Source of the DNA: HGM12669 sp048527645
Lineage (GTDB): Bacteria > Bacillota > Clostridia > Oscillospirales > CAG-272
Assembly (NCBI GenBank): GCA_048527645.1
Contig: DBGFNI010000051.1
Coordinates: 1 to 5,701, forward strand
Reading direction: 5' to 3'
Length of the DNA stretch: 5,701 nucleotides
This document shows positions 1-4,269 of the stretch, piece after piece. Made by a program: the position numbers and the translations under genes. Positions within the stretch are counted from its first letter, which is position 1; the number at the start of each line of letters is the position of its first letter. The notes beneath the pieces are model-generated. The model did not search any database. It saw nothing but the letters and a program-made list of their open reading frames with translations, and was not told where the DNA came from.

Positions 1-312
1 TCTTTTTCTTTGGTTTTGGAAGCTTGTCGTACATGGAGAGAAACAGTTTGGCGGAGGAATGCTCCGTTGTCAACATCCTCGACGAAAAGCATTTCCTTGC
101 CGCCCTTGTACGGCAATTCGTGAATTGGTGTTGGCATAAGGGAAATCGCAGACGCAACAGGCTTTGCGAGCAGTCGGTTGTCATAGATACCGCCGACGAT
201 TTTTTCTCGGAAATAGAGGATATATTCTCCCATCATCGCACGGTAGGAAATGCCCTCTAAGCCTGTCAGCTGATCCGGCACAAAACCCAAATATTTTTTT
301 GTTTGAAGCCAT
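1..312 (-). pseudogene. TfoX N-terminal-domain (Sxy-like) protein, frameshifted and cut by the window edge
   Basis: The minus strand encodes about 100 residues that read as a TfoX N-terminal domain protein once two single-base insertions are removed. The corrected protein starts MASNKKYLGFVPDQLTGLEG, continues with the family hallmark YRAMMGEY, then KIVGGIYDNRLLAKP, ELPYKGGKEMLFVEDVD, and ends near MYDKLPKPKKK. The first insertion is an extra A in an A7 run (294-300) just after codon 6; uncorrected, translation stops after 43 residues. The second is an extra C at about 53-54. Between them about 80 codons are open and well conserved, so the decay is recent or the indels are sequence errors. 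The start at 312 is fixed by GGAGGT at 318-323. TfoX N-domain proteins are small; in Proteobacteria the family includes competence regulators, but the role of the stand-alone clostridial form is not known to me. The 3' end lies just outside the window. Confidence 0.8.
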
Positions 313-360
313 ATTGCACCTCCGTTTCATCGTCGGTTTTCCATTTGTCGTTAAACGCCT

Positions 361-400
361 GCGCAAAAGTGTCACAAAGTTTCTGTGGTGGCACTTGCGC
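361..400. repeat. Imperfect inverted repeat / potential RNA hairpin
   Basis: Bases 361-366 pair with 395-400, then after a two-base bulge (367-368) bases 369-375 pair with 388-394, leaving a 12-base loop (376-387). That is 13 pairs, all allowed if the plus strand is the RNA (one is a U-G wobble); on the minus strand the same position becomes a C-A mismatch. No T-run follows on either side, so it is not a typical intrinsic terminator. If the minus-strand promoter candidate is real, it would lie in the tfoX leader. Function unknown. Confidence 0.45.
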
Positions 401-561
401 ATGATTTGAAGCTACCTCCTGTTTCGGATCGCGGCACCGCTTATCTGAGTTGTCACGGAGAGACAGCCGACCGCCGTCTTGATTGCGTTTTCCCGCACAA
501 ATATCAGAAAAATTCACCCAACAGGCAACAAAGCATTTTTCTGATACTGTGCGGTGTCATA

Positions 562-591
562 TGCATAACATGTGTGTCCGATAGATGTCAA
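562..591 (-). promoter_or_regulatory. Weak candidate promoter for the tfoX remnant
   Basis: On the minus strand a perfect TTGACA (591-586) is followed 18 bases later by TATGCA (567-562), a poor -10 box preceded by TG one base upstream (extended -10 form). It would give a leader of about 240 bases before the tfoX start. The -10 match is weak, so this is only a candidate. Confidence 0.2.
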
Positions 592-622
592 GAGAGCGGA
601 AAATATATTTTTTGCAAAACAC

Positions 623-651
623 TTGACAAACACAATACTTCGTGATATGAT
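623..651 (+). promoter_or_regulatory. Sigma-A promoter of the padR operon
   Basis: A perfect TTGACA (623-628) is separated by 17 bases from TATGAT (646-651). The -10 box is preceded by TG at 643-644, giving the extended TGnTATGAT form. The start site should fall near 658, leaving a leader of about 18 bases before padR. An AT-rich palindrome at 600-611 lies just upstream. Box strength and spacing suggest a strong promoter that needs repression. Confidence 0.8.
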
Positions 652-662
652 GTATTACACGA
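634..662. promoter_or_regulatory. Candidate PadR operator: two interlaced 23-bp imperfect palindromes
   Basis: Two inverted repeats share the same geometry: 5-bp arms 13 bases apart. The first is AATAC (634-638) with GTATT (652-656), 8 of 11 positions symmetric and centred on 645. The second is TCGTG (640-644) with CACGA (658-662), 7 of 11 symmetric and centred on 651. Together they cover the -10 box and the predicted start site, where a bound repressor would block polymerase. PadR proteins commonly bind such dyads and autoregulate; that this PadR binds here is inference. Confidence 0.45.
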
Positions 663-675
663 TGGGAGGTATCAT

Positions 676-996
676 ATGGACATTCAGTTGAAGCGCGGTC
701 TGTTAGATGTATGTGTATTGGCCGCGATTAAAAATGAGGATTCCTACGGCTATCAGATCATGAAGGATATGAAGCCGTATATTGAAATGTCCGAGTCAAC
801 CTTATATACGATTCTCAAGCGCTTGGAAACGGCGGAAATGCTGACCGTCCGAACCGCAGAGCACGGCGGCAGACTTCGCAAGTATTATCACATCACCGCG
901 CAAGGCTTAAAACGTATTGAGGATTTCAAGGACGAGTGGAAAGAAATTATGGCGATCTATCGGTTTGTAACCAAGGAGGATGACAATCATGTGTAA
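676..996 (+). CDS. PadR-family transcriptional regulator
   Basis: This 106-residue protein is a PadR-type winged-helix DNA-binding repressor. Family marks are the early LKRGLLDVCVLAAI helix, the SYGYQI motif (23-28), the recognition-helix segment STLYTILKRLE (41-51), and a glycine-rich wing ending in RLRKYYHIT (66-74). At 106 residues it matches the short PadR class, which has only a brief C-terminal dimerisation helix (about 77-97). The start is fixed by GGAGG at 665-669, six bases before the ATG. It is the first gene of the operon, and its end overlaps the DUF1700 gene by 8 bases, so the two are translated together. Candidate operators overlie its own promoter, so autorepression is likely. 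In Firmicutes this short class often sits directly before DUF1700/DUF4097 genes, as here. The inducing signal is unknown; an envelope or membrane stress is a reasonable guess from its partners. Confidence 0.93.
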   Translation: MDIQLKRGLLDVCVLAAIKNEDSYGYQIMKDMKPYIEMSESTLYTILKRLETAEMLTVRTAEHGGRLRKYYHITAQGLKRIEDFKDEWKEIMAIYRFVTKEDDNHV

Positions 997-1591
997 ACAA
1001 GAATTTCTTGCACAGCTGCGCCAGGGGCTATCCGGCTTGCCGCAGGAAGACATCGAGGAACGGCTGACATTTTACAGCGAAATGCTTGACGATCGGATCG
1101 AAGAAGGGCTGTCAGAAGAAGACGCGGTTGCCCAGATCGGGACGGTGGAAAAGATCGTATCGCAGATCATGTCGGAAATTCCGTTAACCAAGCTGGTAAA
1201 GGAGAAGGTCAAGCCGAAACGGGCATTGCGGGCGTGGGAAATTGTGCTTCTGATATTGGGGTCTCCGATATGGCTTTCGCTGCTGATTGCGGCGGCAGCC
1301 GTCGTGCTTTCCGTGTATGCGGCAATATGGTCTGTGATGCTCTCTCTATGGGCGGTGGCGGTCGGAACCGTGGCGTGCGCCCTTGGCGGGCTGGCTATTT
1401 TTGCCGTATTTGTATGGCAGGGGAATGTATGGCAAGGAGCGGCGATGCTCGGCGCCGGTCTTGCATGCGCCGGCATATCCATTCTGCTATTTTTCGGATG
1501 TAAGCCGGCGACCGAAGGCATCGTACGTTTGACGAAAAAAATAATACTGTGGATGAAATCCCGGTTGGTCGGAGAGGGGGAAGCAGAATGA
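989..1591 (+). CDS. DUF1700 (HAAS-domain) membrane protein
   Basis: This 200-residue protein has a soluble helical N-terminal half typical of DUF1700/HAAS: KQEFLAQLRQGLSGLP (about 3-18), then ERLTFYSEMLDDRIEEGLSE and a DAVAQIGT turn (about 25-52), ending in a basic stretch (69-81). The second half is very hydrophobic (about 83-143 and 148-170), enough for three or four membrane passes, followed by a basic, amphipathic tail. I chose the ATG at 989 because AGGAGG (974-979) sits nine bases before it; the in-frame ATG at 980 directly abuts that site and homologs typically begin M-x-KQEFL. The gene overlaps padR by 8 bases and the next gene by 4 (ATGA). DUF1700 proteins are known mainly as partners of PadR regulators; a role in sensing or relaying membrane state is inferred, with no biochemical activity visible. 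Confidence 0.9.
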   Translation: MCKQEFLAQLRQGLSGLPQEDIEERLTFYSEMLDDRIEEGLSEEDAVAQIGTVEKIVSQIMSEIPLTKLVKEKVKPKRALRAWEIVLLILGSPIWLSLLIAAAAVVLSVYAAIWSVMLSLWAVAVGTVACALGGLAIFAVFVWQGNVWQGAAMLGAGLACAGISILLFFGCKPATEGIVRLTKKIILWMKSRLVGEGEAE

Positions 1592-2550
1592 GTAAAGCAC
1601 AAAAAATATGGATGCTCGTTGCGGTTTGCTTCGTAATCATCGGCGCGCTCCTTTTTGTCGGTGTTATGGCTGCTTTAGACTTCGATTTTACCAAGCTCAG
1701 CACCGAAAAATGCGAAACAAACACCTATGAGATCAGCGAAACGTTTGAGAATATATCCATCGACGTTACAACGGCCGAGATCGAATTTGCCGCCTCCGCG
1801 GATGAAAGCTGCAAGGTGGTTTGCGAAGAGCGGGAAAAACAAAAGCATTCCGTAACCGTCAAGGACAGAACGCTTGTGATTGATACGGCAGATACGCGCA
1901 AATGGTATGATGTTATCGGTGTTTCTTTTGAAAACATGAAGATCACCGTATACCTTCCGCAAGACGCATATTCGGTGCTTCGAATCGACACAAGCACGGG
2001 GGACATCGACATACCGAAGAATTTTTCCTTTGAAAAGATTGAAATCACGGGCAGCACCGCCACGGTCAATTGCGATGCATCTGCTTCAAATGTCCTGACC
2101 GTCCAAACCGATACGGGAGACATCACGGCAAACGCCCTTTGTGCCACAGAGATGCGCCTTTCCACGACGACCGGAGAGATCCATATCAATTCCGTAACAT
2201 CGAATGGTACGGTTGCGGTGGAAACCGATACCGGAAAAGTGAGATTAACGGACGTCACTTGTACGGATTTTTCTGCCGAAAGCGATACCGGTGATATCAC
2301 CCTTGAAAGGGTTATCGCCGCCGGGGACATGCGCATCGAAAGCGGCACGGGGGACGTCCGATTTGAAAACAGTGACGCCGCAAAGATTTCTGTTGAAACC
2401 GGCACGGGCGGGGTGTTTGGCACCCTGCAATCGGAGAAGGTGTTTCTGACGGAAACGGCAACCGGGAGGGTTCGCGTTCCCAAAACGGCAACCGGCGGAA
2501 AATGCGAGATTAAGACCGGTACCGGAGACATTGACATTTCCGTGCAATAA
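1588..2550 (+). CDS. DUF4097 (Toastrack) membrane-anchored beta-solenoid protein
   Basis: This 320-residue protein has one N-terminal membrane segment (about 8-30, no lipobox cysteine) and an outer-facing domain of the DUF4097 type. From about residue 130 it consists of repeats carrying a T-G-D/E-like turn followed by a beta-strand (for example STGDIDI, TDTGDIT, TTGEIHI, SDTGDITL, SGTGDVRF, GTGDIDI). The turn glycines fall at 138, 177, 196, 216, 235, 255, 274, 293 and 313, that is every 19-20 residues, with a weaker copy near 155. This is a regular right- or left-handed beta-solenoid, unbroken to the C-terminus. The start at 1588 follows AGGGGG (1575-1580) by seven bases and overlaps the DUF1700 stop (ATGA); an in-frame upstream ATG at 1549 is less likely. 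DUF4097 proteins are called putative adhesins or Toastrack and are associated with LiaF/PspC-type envelope-stress loci. Here it probably works with the DUF1700 protein under PadR control; its ligand is unknown. Confidence 0.9.
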   Translation: MSKAQKIWMLVAVCFVIIGALLFVGVMAALDFDFTKLSTEKCETNTYEISETFENISIDVTTAEIEFAASADESCKVVCEEREKQKHSVTVKDRTLVIDTADTRKWYDVIGVSFENMKITVYLPQDAYSVLRIDTSTGDIDIPKNFSFEKIEITGSTATVNCDASASNVLTVQTDTGDITANALCATEMRLSTTTGEIHINSVTSNGTVAVETDTGKVRLTDVTCTDFSAESDTGDITLERVIAAGDMRIESGTGDVRFENSDAAKISVETGTGGVFGTLQSEKVFLTETATGRVRVPKTATGGKCEIKTGTGDIDISVQ

Positions 2551-2605
2551 CCCTTCCGAAAAGCGTCCTTTGGCGCATAAAGCACGGTGCGCAAAATCGG
2601 CGGAG

Positions 2606-2656
2606 AAGAAAAAGCGATCAGGCTGCACTTTGTAGCCGGATCGCTTTTTCTTTATT
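2606..2656. terminator. Bidirectional intrinsic terminator between convergent operons
   Basis: Bases 2606-2619 pair perfectly with 2639-2652 (14 bp). After one A/G mismatch, 2621-2626 pair with 2632-2637 (6 bp, one G-T wobble) around the loop ACTTT (2627-2631). The outer stem ends in an A-run on the left and a T-run on the right (2645-2653), so the hairpin with its T-tract works in both directions. It lies 55 bases after the DUF4097 stop and touches the stop codon of the opposing flavoprotein gene. Confidence 0.9.
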
Positions 2657-3347
2657 TCCAGGGGCGGGCTTTGTCCAGCCAGCCGTTCTTTTGCCAGTAT
2701 TGCTTTTCCGCCGCGCCGGCGCCCCAATTGTTTATCTGCATCATGCGCATCATTCCGAACAGCAGCTTGGTTTGCATGCCGACACGCGGCTTGCGGGGGT
2801 CGGAGAGTTTTTTGGCGATGCGGTCGGTGTCCGTTTCAATTTGTTTCTTTTTCGGCGCCGGTACCATTTCCCAGTTCATTGCCTGAACGCTGATGCCGTA
2901 TGTGAAAATCCGCGGCACGCCCCAGTATTTCAGCGCTGTCGCGACATCCCGCACGGCGGTTTTCGTTCCCCTGCCCGCCGCGGTGGATACGACGACGGCT
3001 TTTTTCTCAAACATGCAGGCGCGGGGTTTGTGAATCATCCAGTAGGTAAAAGTCAGATCAAGAAAGGATTTCATCGGCGCCGACGCCCGCATGCAATAGG
3101 TCGGCGTCGTGAAAATCAGCAGATCGGCCTGCTCCGCCGCATACATGATTTTGTGCTTTTCGGTATAGAAGAGGCATTTGCTCTCGTCTGCGATACAGCG
3201 GTAACAGCCTGTGCAGAAATGCCACAGATCCCGCGGCAGGAAGAACTCGGTGATTTCCTTTTCGCCGCTGATTTTATCCGCAATCAAATGTCCGATATGG
3301 TACGAACTGCCCGTGTGATTCTGCCCGTGAATGAGAACGATTTTCAT
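2652..3347 (-). CDS. Flavodoxin-fold NAD(P)H-dependent oxidoreductase, iron-sulfur-flavoprotein-like
   Basis: This 231-residue protein is of the NADPH-dependent FMN reductase/flavodoxin-fold family. It opens with the beta-strand MKIVLIHG and the FMN phosphate-binding loop GQNHTGSSYHIG (8-19). A compact cysteine cluster follows, C45-x2-C48-x2-C51-x6-C58, which fits the CX2CX2CX4-7C pattern that binds a 4Fe-4S cluster in archaeal/clostridial iron-sulfur flavoproteins. FTTPTYCMRASAPMKSFLD (79-97) is the usual second flavin-contact loop. A C-terminal extension (about 190-231) rich in Met, Trp and Lys ends in WLDKARPWK, as in many clostridial relatives. The start at 3347 is set by GAGGAG (3356-3361), eight bases upstream; a longer in-frame start at 3377 lies inside tetR. 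It overlaps tetR by 4 bases (ATGA), so it is the likely target of that regulator. The physiological substrate is unknown; redox defence or electrophile reduction is inferred. Whether it binds Fe-S, or the cysteines do something else, is untested. Confidence 0.88.
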   Translation of the reverse strand: MKIVLIHGQNHTGSSYHIGHLIADKISGEKEITEFFLPRDLWHFCTGCYRCIADESKCLFYTEKHKIMYAAEQADLLIFTTPTYCMRASAPMKSFLDLTFTYWMIHKPRACMFEKKAVVVSTAAGRGTKTAVRDVATALKYWGVPRIFTYGISVQAMNWEMVPAPKKKQIETDTDRIAKKLSDPRKPRVGMQTKLLFGMMRMMQINNWGAGAAEKQYWQKNGWLDKARPWK

Positions 3348-3967
3348 GCCGAACGCTCCTCGCCGTAAATTTTGCAAAACTGTCGGATATGCTGCTCCAG
3401 CAACGCTGTGATCTCCGCTTCGCGCCGGGGCTGCCGGTCACACACGTTGAGCAGCAGATACATCGGGGCGTAAAATTGCAGGGCCATGACCTGCGGATCG
3501 CCGTTTTTCAAAATGCCCTTTTCGCATAGCATTTTGAACATCGCCGTCTGATAGGACAGCGGACCGTCAGCATACTGCGCGGAAAAAAGCTGTGCAAGCG
3601 CAGGATCGGCATACTGCTCCAGCGTCAGCATCTTGCGGAATTTCTGTGTGTACGGATCGTGCAAAAAATACACAAACAGCGCCATGCCCATTTGCACAAG
3701 CTCGTCTTCGGAAACTGCCGAAAAAACAGCTACATCTGCCAATGCGTTGCTGCCGTTCATGTGCAGCGAAGCCGCCTGCCGGTCATAACGGTTTTTCATT
3801 TCATCTAGTATCGCCTGGAAAATATCCTGCTTGCTTTTGTAGTGCTTGTAGAGCGATGGCGCCTTGATGCCCACCGCCTCGGCGATTTGCGCCACACGCA
3901 CATTTCCGTAGCCCTTTTCGGAAAACAACGTCAGTGCCTGTTCAAGAATTTTCTTTTTTGTATCCAT
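3344..3967 (-). CDS. TetR/AcrR-family transcriptional regulator
   Basis: This 207-residue protein has the standard TetR layout: an N-terminal three-helix DNA-binding domain (about 3-50, TKKKILEQALTLFSEKGY, then VRVAQIAEAVGI and SLYKHYKSKQDIF) and an all-helical ligand/dimerisation domain (about 55-205). The ligand domain is not specific enough for me to name an inducer. The start at 3967 follows GGAGGAG (3975-3981) by seven bases; an in-frame extension to 4096 would run through the promoter and operator and is rejected. Its promoter is a perfect consensus with an 18-bp palindrome at the start site, so autorepression is very likely. It is translationally coupled to the flavoprotein gene by an ATGA overlap, which makes that gene the probable regulated function. 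Induction by a toxic or electrophilic small molecule reduced by the flavoprotein is inference. Confidence 0.93.
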   Translation of the reverse strand: MDTKKKILEQALTLFSEKGYGNVRVAQIAEAVGIKAPSLYKHYKSKQDIFQAILDEMKNRYDRQAASLHMNGSNALADVAVFSAVSEDELVQMGMALFVYFLHDPYTQKFRKMLTLEQYADPALAQLFSAQYADGPLSYQTAMFKMLCEKGILKNGDPQVMALQFYAPMYLLLNVCDRQPRREAEITALLEQHIRQFCKIYGEERSA

Positions 3968-3981
3968 TTTTCCACTCCTCC

Positions 3982-3999
3982 GGCTAATGACCATTAGCC
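3982..3999. promoter_or_regulatory. Probable TetR operator, perfect 18-bp palindrome
   Basis: GGCTAATG (3982-3989) and CATTAGCC (3992-3999) are perfect inverted copies around a two-base centre. The site lies directly downstream of the tetR -10 box, covers the predicted transcription start (near 3995), and ends next to the tetR ribosome binding site. Size, symmetry and position are those of a TetR-family autoregulatory operator. That the adjacent TetR binds it is inferred from position. It is over 100 bases from the purF promoter, so direct control of purF is unlikely. Confidence 0.82.
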
Positions 4000-4001
4000 A
4001 T

Positions 4002-4030
4002 ATTATAGATTCTTTTTTCTTTGTTGTCAA
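4002..4030 (-). promoter_or_regulatory. Consensus sigma-A promoter of the tetR-flavoprotein operon
   Basis: On the minus strand, a perfect TTGACA (4030-4025) and a perfect TATAAT (4007-4002) are separated by exactly 17 bases, with an A-rich spacer. The start should be near 3995, inside the palindromic operator. Such an unmodified consensus promoter implies strong expression whenever the repressor is off. Confidence 0.88.
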
Positions 4031-4100
4031 GATGCGGTGCGGCAAGAAAAGCAAAAAAGCGAAAAAGGGCTGCACACCGTGTACTTTTCCCCGCAAGGTA

Positions 4101-4130
4101 TTGAAAAGCGGCGGGGGTTTGTGTTATAAT
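4101..4130 (+). promoter_or_regulatory. Promoter of purF
   Basis: TTGAAA (4101-4106) is followed after 18 bases by a perfect TATAAT (4125-4130), with TG at 4122-4123 giving an extended -10. The start site would be about 4137, producing a leader of about 130 bases ahead of purF. It is divergent from the tetR promoter, the two -35 boxes being about 70 bases apart. Confidence 0.75.
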
Positions 4131-4137
4131 AATCGAA

Positions 4138-4197
4138 GCAAGGCCTGTATAGCAAGCCTTTGCGGCTCTCGCCGCCCGTGGCTTACACGGCTGCGGC
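4138..4197 (+). promoter_or_regulatory. Structured purF leader with mutually exclusive hairpins
   Basis: The first 60 bases of the predicted transcript hold nested complementary blocks. GCAAGGC (4138-4144) pairs with GCCTTTGC (4156-4163) with one bulge. GCGGC (4162-4166) pairs with GCCGC (4171-4175) around TCTC. CCGTG (4176-4180) pairs with CACGG (4186-4190). GCCGC (4171-4175) can instead pair with GCGGC (4193-4197), extending the preceding stem with a two-base bulge. The 4171-4175 block cannot do both, so two states are possible. It does not match the purine, ZTP, THF or ykkC-type riboswitch consensus as I know them, and no T-run follows. A regulatory role is inference from structure and position before a purine gene. 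Confidence 0.4.
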
Positions 4198-4269
4198 AGT
4201 AAGACAAAGAAACATCATGCAGGCAGAAAAGCGAAGAGAGCGGGAAATGGTCTTTTACGGAGGGGAAAA

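Larger units (their letters stand above)
313..622. other. Gene-less stretch between tfoX remnant and padR promoter
   Basis: I see no convincing gene here. The open frames on either strand lack a recognisable protein signature; the minus-strand frame over 266-517 runs through the tfoX start and has no ribosome binding site. What the stretch does hold is the tfoX ribosome binding site (318-323), a 40-base inverted repeat (361-400), a weak minus-strand promoter candidate (562-591), and an AT-rich perfect 12-bp palindrome (600-611) just upstream of the padR -35 box that could act as an UP-like element. An upstream gene fragment too decayed to recognise cannot be excluded. Confidence 0.5.

Noticed and set aside
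24..260. Plus-strand 78-codon open frame at the left edge
   Set aside because: It is antisense to the frameshifted TfoX-domain gene, whose corrected protein is convincing; the plus frame has no ribosome binding site.
645..677. ATATGAT (645-651) / ATCATAT (671-677) inverted repeat around the padR ribosome binding site
   Set aside because: The left arm lies upstream of the predicted start site, so it cannot fold in the mRNA, and a 19-base gap is unusual for a repressor dyad; likely chance from AT-rich words.
980..991. ATG at 980 as the DUF1700 start
   Set aside because: It directly abuts the AGGAGG at 974-979, leaving no spacer; the ATG at 989 has correct spacing and gives the usual family N-terminus.
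2001..2540. Short repeated words (accgg, gatacgg) resembling a CRISPR or DNA tandem array
   Set aside because: Repeats are imperfect, in frame, and explained by protein-level beta-solenoid repeats.
1725..2594. Minus-strand open frame (289 codons) opposite the DUF4097 gene
   Set aside because: Its Val/Ser/Pro-rich repeats are simply the reverse reading of the T-G-D repeats of the real gene; it also runs past the operon end without a start signal.
2691..3368. Plus-strand open frame (225 codons) opposite the flavoprotein gene
   Set aside because: No start signal or recognisable domain; the minus-strand protein is clearly real.
4031..4100. Terminator in the A/T-run-rich tetR-purF spacer
   Set aside because: A- and T-runs are present but no stem of adequate length pairs next to them, and both flanking genes diverge so none is needed.
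4126..4139. PurR PurBox at the CGAA next to the purF -10 box
   Set aside because: Only the CGAA core matches, flanks are poor and no second, inverted box at the expected spacing is seen.
4138..4200. Known riboswitch (purine, ZTP/pfl, THF, ykkC/PRPP) before purF
   Set aside because: The conserved cores of those classes are not present; the GCCGCC fragment resembles part of the ZTP motif but the required upstream GGG-CGTGA-type block is missing.
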